A DNA stretch of 64,000 nt from Kutzneria buriramensis. GTDB lineage: Bacteria > Actinomycetota > Actinomycetes > Mycobacteriales > Pseudonocardiaceae. Positions within the stretch are counted from its first letter, which is position 1, and the number at the start of each line of letters is the position of its first letter. Of the stretch, positions 32,250-40,382 are shown piece after piece. A program made the position numbers and the translations under genes. The stretch is from positions 8,742,001-8,806,000 of the forward strand of contig NZ_CP144375.1 of NCBI RefSeq assembly GCF_043575855.1, given 5' to 3'. The notes under the pieces were generated by a model. The model was not told the origin of the DNA and ran no database searches. It saw nothing but the letters and a program-made list of their open reading frames with translations.

Positions 32250-33128
32250 CTACCGAGCCCGGGCGGCTTCCGTCAGTTTGGCGGCCTCGGCGAGCAGTTC
32301 GGCCTGGCGGAACCAGTCGCCCGCGGCGATGGTGATCACGACGCGGTCCGCCTCGAACGCCGCCAAACGCTCTCCGACCTCGGCCGGTCCGCCATGCACC
32401 AGCGCCTCCTCCGCGAACGAGGCGGGGAAGCCGAACATGCCGTCGGGGTCCACCAACGAACGGATGATCGACGCCCGCGAGGGGAGCGCCGGATCACCCT
32501 CGACGGCCACGACGGCGTTGGTCGTCAAAGGCTTGGCCACCCGCTGGCGGAGGGCGGGGATGTCGGAGGGGCCGCCGATCGGGAACCAGCCGTCGAAAGC
32601 GGCGGCCCGCCGGACGGCGGCGTCGGACATGCCGCCGACGATGATCGGCGGCACGGTCGCCGCAGGGCTCAGCTGCACGGTGCCGGAACCGAGATCAACA
32701 GGCGAGCCGGCGATCAGCGACGGCAACACGCCCAGCGCCTCGTCAACGAGCCGACCCCGGTCGCGAGGGCTGACGCCGGCGGCGGCCCACGACCGGTCGT
32801 GCCGGTCGCCGCCGACACCGACGCCGAGCAGCAGCCGGTCGCCGGAGATGTGTTGCAGCGAAGCGACCTGCTTGGCGACCCAGACGACGGACCGCAGCGG
32901 CAGCACGAGCACGCCGACGCCGAGCAGGACCCGCGAGGTCGCGCCGGCGGCCGCGGCGAGGGACGTGAGGCTGTCCAGCACGGGCACGCCGGTCCCGGCG
33001 ATGAGCTGGTCGACCACCCACACGGACTCGAACCCGAGGTCCTCGGCGTGCCGCGCGGCAGCGACGACGTCGCCGGGGGCGCGGTCACGGGTGGACATGG
33101 TGGGCAGCACGACCCCGGTACTCGACAT
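32250..33128 (-). CDS. LLM class flavin-dependent oxidoreductase
   Basis: Luciferase-like monooxygenase of 292 residues: AEDLGFESVWVVDQL near the N-terminus, LGVGVLVLPLRSVVWVAKQV, GDRLLLGVGVGGDRHD and PPIIVGGMSDAAVRRAA, all standard for F420- or FMN-dependent members. The cofactor cannot be settled from the sequence; in actinomycetes many such enzymes use F420. It is divergent from an HxlR gene with 48 bp between starts, suggesting control by that regulator. Confidence 0.87.
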   Translation of the reverse strand: MSSTGVVLPTMSTRDRAPGDVVAAARHAEDLGFESVWVVDQLIAGTGVPVLDSLTSLAAAAGATSRVLLGVGVLVLPLRSVVWVAKQVASLQHISGDRLLLGVGVGGDRHDRSWAAAGVSPRDRGRLVDEALGVLPSLIAGSPVDLGSGTVQLSPAATVPPIIVGGMSDAAVRRAAAFDGWFPIGGPSDIPALRQRVAKPLTTNAVVAVEGDPALPSRASIIRSLVDPDGMFGFPASFAEEALVHGGPAEVGERLAAFEADRVVITIAAGDWFRQAELLAEAAKLTEAARAR

Positions 33129-33176
33129 GCGACGATCATCGGACGGCCCGGCCGGCGAGGGGAAGAAGGCACTTTC

Positions 33177-33563
33177 ATGTCAGTCAGGCACACGAATGTG
33201 TGTGACACCGCCTCCTGCGAGATCCGCGACCTGCTCGACCGCCTGTCCGAGAAGTGGTCGCTGCTGGTGGTCGAGCTGCTCGGCGAGGGCCGCAGCCGGT
33301 TCGGCGAGCTCCACCGCGACATCCCCGAGATCAGCCAGCGCATGCTCACGCTGACCCTGCGCACCCTCGAACGGGACGGCATGGTCGAGCGCACGGTGCA
33401 CCCGGTCGTGCCGCCCCGCGTCGACTACGACCTGACCCCGCTGGGCCGCAGCCTGCTCACCATGATCGAACCGATGGTGGCCTGGACCCGGGAGCACCGC
33501 GCGGAGATCGAGAAGGCGCGGGACGACTACGACGCGAAGGCTACCGAGCCAGCACCGAAGTGA
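33177..33563 (+). CDS. HxlR family transcriptional regulator
   Basis: 128-residue HxlR-type regulator. It has a cysteine-rich N-terminus (NVCDTASCEIRD), the LLDRLSEKWSLLVVELL helix, the recognition region QRMLTLTLRTLERDGMVERT and the wing VPPRVDYDLTPLGRSL. The two N-terminal Cys residues may sense redox or electrophile stress, as in B. subtilis YodB. It is divergent from the LLM oxidoreductase gene and overlaps the 3' end of the convergent FAD monooxygenase gene by 23 bp. Confidence 0.88.
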   Translation: MSVRHTNVCDTASCEIRDLLDRLSEKWSLLVVELLGEGRSRFGELHRDIPEISQRMLTLTLRTLERDGMVERTVHPVVPPRVDYDLTPLGRSLLTMIEPMVAWTREHRAEIEKARDDYDAKATEPAPK

Positions 33564-35013
33564 GCACGTCGAGCAGAGCCTGCGCCGGATCGCTCGGCGC
33601 GTCGACGATGCGCCACGCGACGACGCCGTCGGGTCGGACCAGGCTCGCCCCGGACGGGCCGATCCCGTACCGCGCAAGGAACTCGTCGCTGTCGATCACG
33701 TGCGTCGGCAGACCGGTGTCGGTCCAGCACAGGCCGTCCTTGCCGGTCAGCAGCACGAACCCGTCGCCGAAGAGGTCCACAATGGACTTTCCGTCCAGCT
33801 CGACGTGCGGCGCGCGGAAACCGGGACGGCCGCTCGGCCGGTACGGGTCCTCGGCGTCGAGCGGATCGTCGTCCTCGGCGACCACCGCCCACGACCGGTA
33901 CCGGAATCCCAGAGTGAGCTCCACCGCCCGCTGCGCCTCCGACACCTCCTCGGTGACCCCGCGATTCGCCGCCAACCGCAGCGCCTCGGCGACGACGCGC
34001 TCGGCGATCGGCCGCCGCTCGGCGTCGTAGCTGTCCAACAACCCGGGCCCGGCGGTGGAATCCAGCACCGCGGCCAGCTTCCACGCCAGGTCGTACGCGT
34101 CGCCGATCGCCGTGTTGCCGCCGAATCCGCCGCTCGGCGGCGTGACCTTCGCGGCGTCGCCGGCGAGCAGCACCCGCCCGACCCGGAGCCGGTCGGCGAC
34201 CTCGGCGGCCATCTCCCACGGCATCACCGCCACGATCCGCGGCGCGAGCGACGGCCGTTCGGTGATCAGCCGGATCAGCTCGACGCACTGATCGTCGTCG
34301 AGCTTCTCGGCGTTGACGCTGAACAGGTGCCGGTCGCCGTCGATGGTGATGAACACGCCGTTGGCGTCCGGGTTGTGCAGCACGTGCAGGGTCGGCGGCG
34401 CCGGCTCGACCACGTCGCTGAGGTCGGCGTCGAAGACGATGCTGACGTTCTGGCCGAGTTTGCCGGCGCCGTGCCGCTCGATGCCGAGCGCCTCGCGCAC
34501 GCCGCTGCGGGCGCCGTCGGCGGCGACCAGGTAGTCGGCCCGGACCTCGCTACGACCGTCCGGCCCGGAGATCACCGCGGTCACGCCGTCGTTGTCCTGG
34601 CTGAAGGACACGAGTTCGGTGTCGAACCGTAGCGTCGCACCGAATTCCTCGGCTCGCCGGCGCAGCAGCGGCTCCATCTCGTCCTGACCGGCCGTGCCGG
34701 GCAGGGCCGGCGACAGCGCCCCGAGCCCGGTGTCGGTCTCGGAGATCACCTCGTGGAACGTCGGTCCGGGCAGGGTCGCGGCGACCCGGACCCGAAACTC
34801 GCCGTGTTCGGTGGTCGGCACGTCCCCGGCCACCCCGGCGAAGCCCAGCAGCTCCATGGTGCGCTGGTTCTGGCCCACCGCCCGCGGGAACGGCGAGGTC
34901 CCGCTCCGCCGCTCGACCAGCAGCACGTCGACGCCGCGACGAGCCAGGAACATCGCGCTGCCCAGGCCGGCCAGGCCCGCCCCCACGATCAACACCGACG
35001 CGCGCTCGCTCAT
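33541..35013 (-). CDS. FAD-dependent aromatic monooxygenase, PheA/TfdB-like
   Basis: 490-residue class A flavoprotein hydroxylase. FAD site VLIVGAGLAGLGSAMFLARR, the second motif YLVAADGARSGVREALG, and the ribityl-binding GRVLLAGDAAKVTPPSGGFG are present. The C-terminal thioredoxin-like domain (about 400-490) is typical of the phenol-hydroxylase/polyketide-hydroxylase group (MhpA, RdmE-like). ATG 35013 is preceded by GGGGGAAGTC and preferred over an upstream ATG. A small palindrome CTTAG-CTT-CTAAG at 35035-35047 lies upstream. It follows the TetR gene on the same strand; the two may be co-regulated. Confidence 0.87.
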   Translation of the reverse strand: MSERASVLIVGAGLAGLGSAMFLARRGVDVLLVERRSGTSPFPRAVGQNQRTMELLGFAGVAGDVPTTEHGEFRVRVAATLPGPTFHEVISETDTGLGALSPALPGTAGQDEMEPLLRRRAEEFGATLRFDTELVSFSQDNDGVTAVISGPDGRSEVRADYLVAADGARSGVREALGIERHGAGKLGQNVSIVFDADLSDVVEPAPPTLHVLHNPDANGVFITIDGDRHLFSVNAEKLDDDQCVELIRLITERPSLAPRIVAVMPWEMAAEVADRLRVGRVLLAGDAAKVTPPSGGFGGNTAIGDAYDLAWKLAAVLDSTAGPGLLDSYDAERRPIAERVVAEALRLAANRGVTEEVSEAQRAVELTLGFRYRSWAVVAEDDDPLDAEDPYRPSGRPGFRAPHVELDGKSIVDLFGDGFVLLTGKDGLCWTDTGLPTHVIDSDEFLARYGIGPSGASLVRPDGVVAWRIVDAPSDPAQALLDVLTSVLAR

Positions 35014-35058
35014 GACTTCCCCCATGGCAAGCAACTTAGCTTCTAAGATATCAACCAG

Positions 35059-35715
35059 TCAAGGGATTAGCGCGTCGATGCCGGCCAGGATGAGGTCGAT
35101 GCCGGCGAGGAACTGCTCCCGGTCGTCGTGCTCGGGCAGCCCGGCGGCGATCTGCCGCACGAACGGGTACTCCTCGGCGTCGAGCCGCGCCCACTGGTCG
35201 GCCAGGCCGCCGAGGAACGCCGTCCGGTCCGTCCCGGCCGTGACGAGGCGGGCGTTCGCCGCGTTCTGCCCGGCGACGCCGAGGATGTAGTTGACCAGCG
35301 CGGACGCGCAGTTGAACTGCGCCCGCTCGGGGACGCCGAGCCTCCGGAGCGGACCGCCGACGGCCTCGAAGATCCGCAGCATCGCCAGCTGCCACGGCTC
35401 GCGGGACAGCTGGGCGCCCACCCAGGGGTGCGCGTCGATCGCGTCGAACATGCCCAGCGCGATGGCGCGGATCGCGTCGTGCGGCTCGGCGTCGCCGACG
35501 GTCATGACCCGGGCGATGACGTCGTTGGTGGTGGCCGCGAGCAGCTCGTTCTTGTTGGCGACGTGCCAGTAGATCGCCCCGCTGCCCGTGGCCAGCCGCG
35601 CGGTGAGCGCGCGGAAGGTCAGCGCGCTCTCGCCCTCGGTGTCGAGGATCTCGATCGCGGCCTCGACGATCCGCTCCTTCGAGAGCGCGTCCGCGCGCTG
35701 TGACCTGGTCGCCAT
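35059..35715 (-). CDS. TetR family regulator, TetR/VanR C-terminal type
   Basis: 218-residue TetR repressor. The HTH is in LTFRALTARLATGSGAIYWH (the IYWHxxNK pattern of the true TetR subfamily), followed by a TetR_C-type ligand domain. ATG 35715 has GGAG close upstream. It is divergent from a Tet(X)-like monooxygenase gene; two copies of a 15-bp palindrome lie in the 73-bp gap. The FAD monooxygenase gene downstream on the same strand (46 bp gap) may be in the same operon. The ligand could be a polycyclic aromatic drug, by analogy. Confidence 0.88.
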   Translation of the reverse strand: MATRSQRADALSKERIVEAAIEILDTEGESALTFRALTARLATGSGAIYWHVANKNELLAATTNDVIARVMTVGDAEPHDAIRAIALGMFDAIDAHPWVGAQLSREPWQLAMLRIFEAVGGPLRRLGVPERAQFNCASALVNYILGVAGQNAANARLVTAGTDRTAFLGGLADQWARLDAEEYPFVRQIAAGLPEHDDREQFLAGIDLILAGIDALIP

Positions 35716-35735
35716 GACTCCATCTTGACATGGAC

Positions 35736-35773
35736 TGGAACGTTGTTCCAACATGGACTGGAACAACGTTCCA
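35736..35773. promoter_or_regulatory. Twin TetR operators
   Basis: Two 15-bp sites with the same arms: TGGAAC-GTT-GTTCCA (35736-35750) and TGGAAC-AAC-GTTCCA (35759-35773), 23 bp centre to centre. Both are embedded in a longer direct repeat beginning CATGGACTGGAAC. They lie between the TetR gene and the Tet(X)-like gene, immediately upstream of both starts, and are the likely target of that TetR. Confidence 0.8.
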
Positions 35774-35788
35774 GAAGGGAGTCCTTTC

Positions 35789-36892
35789 ATGACGACATCG
35801 GTCACGATCATCGGCGCGGGCCTGGGCGGCCTCGTCCTCGCGCGGGTGCTCCACGTCAACGGCATACAGTCGACGATCTACGAGGCGGAGCCCTCGGCGA
35901 TGGCCCGCACCCAGGGCGGCCAGCTCGACATCCACGAGGAGGACGGCCAGATCGCGCTCGCGGCGGCCGGCCTCACCGCCGAGTTCCGCGCGATCATCCA
36001 CGAGGGCGGCGCGGCCTCCCGCGTCCTCGACCGGCACGGCACCGTGCTGCACGAGGACGCAGACGACGGTGGCCGCCCCGAGGTGCTTCGCGGCGACCTG
36101 CGGCGGATCCTCATCGAGTCGCTGCCCGACGGCACCATCCAGTGGGGCAAGAAGCTCGTGTCGATCGGCGACCGGCACGAGCTGACCTTCGCCGACGGAA
36201 CCACCGTGCAAACCGACCTCCTCGTCGGCGCGGACGGCGCGTGGTCGAAGGTTCGGCCGCTGCTGTCCGACGCGAAGCCCGAGTACGTCGGCACCTCGTA
36301 CGTCGAGACCTACCTGTACGACGTCGACGAGAAGCACCCGGCGACGGCCGCGGCGGTCGGCGGCGGCGGGATGTTCGCGCTGGCCCCGGGGCAGGGGATC
36401 ACCGCACATCGCGAGGCCGGCGACGTCCTGCACGCGTACATCCAGCTGACCCGCCCGGTCGACTGGTTCGCCGACATCGACGCCGAGCGGGTGGCGGCCG
36501 AGTTCGAGGGCTGGGCCCCGGAGCTCACAGCACTGATCACCGACGGCGAGACCCCGCCGGTCGTGCGCCAGCTGCACACCCTCCCGACCGGTCACCGCTG
36601 GGACCGGGTGCCCGGTGTGACGCTCGTCGGCGACGCCGCGCACCTCGCGCCGCCGGCCGGCGAGGGCGCGAACCTGGCGATGTTCGACGGCGCCCAGCTC
36701 GGACTGGCGATCGCCGCGCACCCCGGCGACATCGAGGCGGCGCTCACCGCCTACGAGCAGGAGATGTTCCCGCGCAGCGAGGTGTCGGCGGCGGACGCGT
36801 ACGTGATCCTCGACCTCTGCGTGGGCGACCGGGCGCCGCACGGACTCGTCGACTTCTTCACCGGCGCGGCTACTCCATCCGGGCTACGGTGA
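35789..36892 (+). CDS. Tet(X)-like FAD-dependent monooxygenase
   Basis: 367-residue flavoprotein monooxygenase. FAD motif VTIIGAGLGGLVLARVLHVN, then GGQLDIHEEDGQIAL (compare the GGTLDLH region of Tet(X)), EVLRGDLRRIL, LLVGADGAWSKVRPLLS and GDAAHLAPPAGEGANLAMFDG. This order is that of Tet(X) and related hydroxylases that inactivate tetracyclines, but housekeeping relatives of the same length are common. ATG 35789 follows AAGGGAG. Divergence from a TetR regulator with twin operators suggests induction by its substrate. Resistance function is inference only. Confidence 0.83.
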   Translation: MTTSVTIIGAGLGGLVLARVLHVNGIQSTIYEAEPSAMARTQGGQLDIHEEDGQIALAAAGLTAEFRAIIHEGGAASRVLDRHGTVLHEDADDGGRPEVLRGDLRRILIESLPDGTIQWGKKLVSIGDRHELTFADGTTVQTDLLVGADGAWSKVRPLLSDAKPEYVGTSYVETYLYDVDEKHPATAAAVGGGGMFALAPGQGITAHREAGDVLHAYIQLTRPVDWFADIDAERVAAEFEGWAPELTALITDGETPPVVRQLHTLPTGHRWDRVPGVTLVGDAAHLAPPAGEGANLAMFDGAQLGLAIAAHPGDIEAALTAYEQEMFPRSEVSAADAYVILDLCVGDRAPHGLVDFFTGAATPSGLR

Positions 36893-36896
36893 TGGC

Positions 36897-37838
36897 GTGG
36901 CGCGACGGTCGGCGGTGCCGGACCCGGTGGAGCCGATGCTGGCCGGCTCCGACGGCGGCACGCTGCCGAACGCGGCCGGCTGGTCGTACGAGTTCAAGTG
37001 GGACGGCTACCGCGCGATCATGCGGGTCGCCGAGGACGGCACTACCCGGCTGAACAGCCGGAACCTCAACGATTTAAACGCCCGCTATGCGGAACTGACC
37101 GAGCCGGGCCTGGGCGTCGAGGCGATCCTCGACGGCGAGGTCGTCGCGCTGGACGCGCGGGGCGTGCCCGACTTCAGCCTGCTCCAGAACCGGGCCGTGA
37201 AGGTCCAGTACTTCGCCTTCGACGTGCTGCGACTCGGCGGCCGCGACCTGATGGACGAGCCGTACCGCGCGCGCCGGGAGCTGCTCGCCGAGCTGACCCC
37301 GGCCAGCCCGCGGATCTCCGTCACGCCGTACTACGACCACGCCGACATCGACCCCGGGGTCCTGCTCCAGATCGCCGCCGACTCCGGCCTGGAAGGGCTG
37401 GTCGCCAAGGCCACGAACTCCCGGTACCACCCCGGCCGGCGCAGCCCGGAGTGGCTCAAGCACCCGTTCGTGCACACGCGGGAGGTGGTGCTCGGCGGCT
37501 GGCGCCCAGGTCAGGGGCGTCGCGACGGCACCATCGGCGCGCTGCTGCTCGGCGCGTACGACTCGGACGGGCTCCGCTACATCGGCGATGTCGGCACGGG
37601 GTTCACCGACCAGGCGCTGCGTGACCTGCAACGCCAGTTGGAACCGTTGGAGCAGCGGCAATCCCCGTTCGCGAACGCGGTGCCGCGCGACCGGGCCCGG
37701 CACGTGCACTGGCTGCGGCCCGAGCTCGTCGGCGACGTCGAATACCGCAAGTTCACGGTGGATCGCGTGCTGCGGCACTCGTCCTGGCGCGGACTGCGCC
37801 CGGACCGCCGGCCCGACGAGGTCCGCTGCCCGGATTAG
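36897..37838 (+). CDS. Stand-alone ATP-dependent DNA ligase, LigC/LigD-ligase type
   Basis: 313-residue ligase with the adenylation domain (about 10-200; the active-site Lys34 in EFKWDGYRA, then LDGEVVALD, VQYFAFDVL, LEGLVAKA and EWLKHPFVHTREVV) and an OB-fold domain (about 210-313). It lacks phosphoesterase and polymerase domains, which are encoded at 17605. It may act in end joining or base excision repair, as LigC does. GTG 36897 is 4 bp after the Tet(X)-like stop. It heads a tight run with a nucleotidyltransferase, a BON protein and a phosphoesterase. Confidence 0.88.
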   Translation: MARRSAVPDPVEPMLAGSDGGTLPNAAGWSYEFKWDGYRAIMRVAEDGTTRLNSRNLNDLNARYAELTEPGLGVEAILDGEVVALDARGVPDFSLLQNRAVKVQYFAFDVLRLGGRDLMDEPYRARRELLAELTPASPRISVTPYYDHADIDPGVLLQIAADSGLEGLVAKATNSRYHPGRRSPEWLKHPFVHTREVVLGGWRPGQGRRDGTIGALLLGAYDSDGLRYIGDVGTGFTDQALRDLQRQLEPLEQRQSPFANAVPRDRARHVHWLRPELVGDVEYRKFTVDRVLRHSSWRGLRPDRRPDEVRCPD

Positions 37839-37843
37839 CCGTT

Positions 37844-38419
37844 GTGTCAACGGGTATCCGGTGTCCTGTGGAGCAGACGGAGCTGCTGCGCTCGCTGGCC
37901 AAGGTCGCGAACACGCTGATCGCCGCCGACGTGCCGTTCGCGCTGACCGGCGGGTGCGCCGTGTACGCGAGGGGCGGGCCGCCGACCACGCACGACGTGG
38001 ACGTGCTGGTCCGCGAGGAGGACGTGCCGCGGGCGGTCAGCGCGCTCGTGGCGTACGGGATGCGCGCCGCGGACACGCCGCTGACCTGGCTGGCCAAGGT
38101 GTACGACGGCGACCGGCTGATCGACCTGCTGCACCATCCGAATCAGCAGCCGGTCACCGACACGGTCCTCAAGCGCGCGGAGTGGATGCGGGTGGGGCCG
38201 GCGGAGATGCCGGTCGCCACCGCGACGGATCTGTTGGTGGACAAGCTTTTGGTGTTCGGGCCGCACCGGTGCGACTTCACCGAGGTGCTGCCGATCGCCC
38301 GCGCGCTGCGCGAGCAGGTCGACTGGCAGGAGGTCCGGGACCGCACCGCCGAATCCCCGTACGCGGAGGCGTTCCTGTTGCTGCTCAGGCGATTGGACAT
38401 CGAGGAGGTAGTGCCGTGA
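37844..38419 (+). CDS. Nucleotidyltransferase-fold protein
   Basis: 191-residue protein of the minimal nucleotidyltransferase superfamily: FALTGGCAVYARGGPPTTHD followed by VDVLV gives the GG-x-x-x and DxD metal-binding pattern. The remainder resembles DUF6036/AbiEii-like enzymes. GTG 37844 is assumed; GTG 37868 is possible. It starts 5 bp after the ligase stop and its stop overlaps the BON gene start (GTGA). There is no AbiEi-like antitoxin nearby. It could modify RNA, protein or a small molecule; the operon with a DNA ligase is suggestive but not conclusive. Confidence 0.75.
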   Translation: MSTGIRCPVEQTELLRSLAKVANTLIAADVPFALTGGCAVYARGGPPTTHDVDVLVREEDVPRAVSALVAYGMRAADTPLTWLAKVYDGDRLIDLLHHPNQQPVTDTVLKRAEWMRVGPAEMPVATATDLLVDKLLVFGPHRCDFTEVLPIARALREQVDWQEVRDRTAESPYAEAFLLLLRRLDIEEVVP

Positions 38420-38664
38420 ATGTGCCGCAGTACGACGTGGCCGAGCTGCGCCGGGCCCTGGCCGAGGATCCGCGCACCGCGGAACTGGGTGTGCAGGTGC
38501 GGATCCGGGGCGATCAGCTGTTCCTCACCGGCGACGTGGCCTGTCCGGAGCGGCGGGCGGCGATCGCGGAGGTTGCCGCCGAGCATTCGGACGGTCTGGC
38601 CCTGCACAACGAGGTCCGGGTCGTGCGGCACGATCCGCCGACCGGTCAGGAGGACCTGCGATGA
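38416..38664 (+). CDS. BON domain protein
   Basis: 82-residue protein starting with GTG 38416 behind GAGGAGG. It contains a single BON-type domain: LRRALAEDPRTAELGVQVRI, RGDQLFLTGDVACPERRAAI and the C-terminal LHNEVRVV, the alpha-beta-beta pattern with the conserved Gly of the LTG turn. BON domains bind lipid or other hydrophobic surfaces. There is no signal peptide, so it is cytoplasmic. It overlaps the nucleotidyltransferase stop (GTGA) and the phosphoesterase start (ATGA), so all three are translationally coupled. Confidence 0.8.
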   Translation: MNVPQYDVAELRRALAEDPRTAELGVQVRIRGDQLFLTGDVACPERRAAIAEVAAEHSDGLALHNEVRVVRHDPPTGQEDLR

Positions 38665-39401
38665 TCCGGATCGGCGCCGTCGGCGACGTGCACCTGGGCG
38701 TCGACATGCGGGGCACGGTCCGGCCGTCCTACGCCGACATCGCCGAGCACGCCGACCTGCTGCTGCTCGCCGGCGACCTGACCCGGCTCGGCACCGTCGC
38801 CGAGGGCGAGGTGGTGGCCGACGAGTTCGCCGGCCTGGACGTGCCGGTGATCGCGGTGCTCGGCAACCACGACCACCAGTCCGACGCCGAGGACAAGATC
38901 ACCGGGCTGCTGACCGACCGGGGCATCACCGTGCTCGAGGGCAGCGCGACCGTGCTGGACGTGGACGGAGTGCGGGTCGGCGTGGCCGGTGGCAAGGGTT
39001 TCGGCGGCGGCTTCGCCGGCAAGTGCGGGCACGCCTTCGGCGAGCGGGAGATGAAGGCCTTCATCCACCACACCGAGGAGGTCGCCGAGCGGCTGCGGAC
39101 CGCCTTGCAGGGCCTCACCGCCGACATCCGGATCGCGCTGACGCACTACTCGCCGTCGGCGGAGACCCTGCGCGGCGAGCCGCCGGAGATCTTCCCGTTC
39201 CTCGGCTCGTACCAGCTGGCCGAGGCGATCGACGCCAGCGACGTCGACCTCGCCGTGCACGGACACGCCCACTACGGCACGGAATCCGGCACCACCGCCG
39301 GCGGCGTCCGGGTCCGCAACGTCGCGCAGCCGATCATCCAGGCCGCGTACCGCGTCTACACGCTGGAGCCGGCGGCGGTCGAACCGGCCTATCCCCGGTA
39401 G
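38661..39401 (+). CDS. Calcineurin-like metallophosphoesterase
   Basis: 246-residue phosphoesterase with all five metal motifs: GDVHLG, LAGDLTR, LGNHDHQ, ALTHYSP and HGHAHYG. It is a soluble cytoplasmic enzyme and may hydrolyse a phosphodiester in nucleic acid or a nucleotide. It is the last gene of the ligase-nucleotidyltransferase-BON operon, joined by an ATGA overlap. The 3' end overlaps the convergent PLP-enzyme gene by 13 bp. Similar short phosphoesterases are annotated as Icc or YfcE-like; the substrate is not known. Confidence 0.85.
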   Translation: MIRIGAVGDVHLGVDMRGTVRPSYADIAEHADLLLLAGDLTRLGTVAEGEVVADEFAGLDVPVIAVLGNHDHQSDAEDKITGLLTDRGITVLEGSATVLDVDGVRVGVAGGKGFGGGFAGKCGHAFGEREMKAFIHHTEEVAERLRTALQGLTADIRIALTHYSPSAETLRGEPPEIFPFLGSYQLAEAIDASDVDLAVHGHAHYGTESGTTAGGVRVRNVAQPIIQAAYRVYTLEPAAVEPAYPR

Positions 39402-40312
39402 ACGGTGTCGCGGATCTCCGCCTCGCTGGCGTTCGCGCCGGTGCAGACGAGCGCGACCTTCTTGTCCCGGAAGCGATCCGGCTCGGCGAGGTAGGCGGCG
39501 AGCGGCGCGGCGCCGGCACTCTCGGCCAGCGTCTGCGCGTCCCGCAGCATGACCCACTGCGCGTGGCGGATGGCCGCGTCGTCGACGAGGACGAAGTCCG
39601 TCAGGTGGCGGCGCAGGATGTGCTGCGGCAGCTCGAATCCGCTGCCGGTGGCCAGGCCCTCGGCGACGGTCTTGTTAGGACGGTCGACGATTTCCTCGGC
39701 ACGCCAGGAGTCGTGCGCGGCCGGCGACTGAGCGGACTGCACGGCGATGATCTCGCACGTCGGCGCCACGGCCGCGGCCACCAGGCAGGCGGCGGCGGCC
39801 CCGCTGCCGCTGCCCGCCGGCACGATCACCGTGTCGATGTCGGGCTGCTGCTGGAAAAGCTCCAGGTAGGCGGTGGCGACACCGGCGATGATGTCCGGCT
39901 CGTCGGCGGCGCTGACCAGCCGCAAGCCGCGTTCCTTCGCGAGGTCGACGGCGTGCTGGCGGGCCTCGTCGAAGTTGGCGCCCGCCTCGACGAGTTCCGC
40001 GCCGAGGCTGCGCACGGCGTTCGCCTTGGTGGGGTTGGGATTGACCGGCATGACGATCACGCACGGCACGTCGAAGATCGCGGCGGCGTAGGCCAGCGAC
40101 TGGGCGTGGTTGCCGGTCGAGTAGCCGACGATGCCCTGTGCTTTCAGGCCGGCGAGCAGATTGAGCCCGCCGCGCACCTTGAACGCGCCGGTCGGCTGCA
40201 CGTTCTCGTGCTTGATGAACACGCCCAGTGCCGACCGTAGCGGTGTCGGCGCCAGGTAGCGGCGCAGGGTGTTGTTGGCGCGCAGCACATCGGGAAAGGT
40301 CGGGATCCGCAT
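39389..40312 (-). CDS. Threonine dehydratase-like PLP enzyme
   Basis: Fold-type II PLP enzyme of 307 residues. The Schiff-base Lys45 lies in PTGAFKVRGG, STGNHAQSLAYAA gives the Asn loop, and PAGSGSGAAAACL the phosphate-binding glycine loop. It resembles threonine/serine dehydratases and serine racemases but lacks a C-terminal ACT domain. The probable reaction is deamination of L-threonine/serine or 3-hydroxyaspartate. It is divergent from a LysR gene (70 bp between starts), a common pairing for amino-acid catabolic enzymes. Confidence 0.87.
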   Translation of the reverse strand: MRIPTFPDVLRANNTLRRYLAPTPLRSALGVFIKHENVQPTGAFKVRGGLNLLAGLKAQGIVGYSTGNHAQSLAYAAAIFDVPCVIVMPVNPNPTKANAVRSLGAELVEAGANFDEARQHAVDLAKERGLRLVSAADEPDIIAGVATAYLELFQQQPDIDTVIVPAGSGSGAAAACLVAAAVAPTCEIIAVQSAQSPAAHDSWRAEEIVDRPNKTVAEGLATGSGFELPQHILRRHLTDFVLVDDAAIRHAQWVMLRDAQTLAESAGAAPLAAYLAEPDRFRDKKVALVCTGANASEAEIRDTVYRG

Positions 40313-40320
40313 GCGGCCAA

Positions 40321-40351
40321 CACTGGCATTGCGCGATCCATAGAACCAGTG
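40321..40351. promoter_or_regulatory. Putative LysR binding site
   Basis: Inverted repeat CACTGG (40321-40326) and CCAGTG (40346-40351) with 19 bp between, in the 70-bp gap between divergent LysR and dehydratase genes. TATAGT at 40369-40374 may be the -10 of the LysR gene, whose ATG at 40383 would then be close to the transcript start. Confidence 0.4.
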
Positions 40352-40382
40352 CCGATTTTCGTCCGAAGTATAGTGTTCGTCT

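Noticed and set aside
37844..38419. AbiEii-type toxin of a toxin-antitoxin or abortive infection pair
   Set aside because: The fold pattern fits a nucleotidyltransferase, but no AbiEi-like or other antitoxin gene is adjacent; the neighbours are a ligase and BON/phosphoesterase genes.
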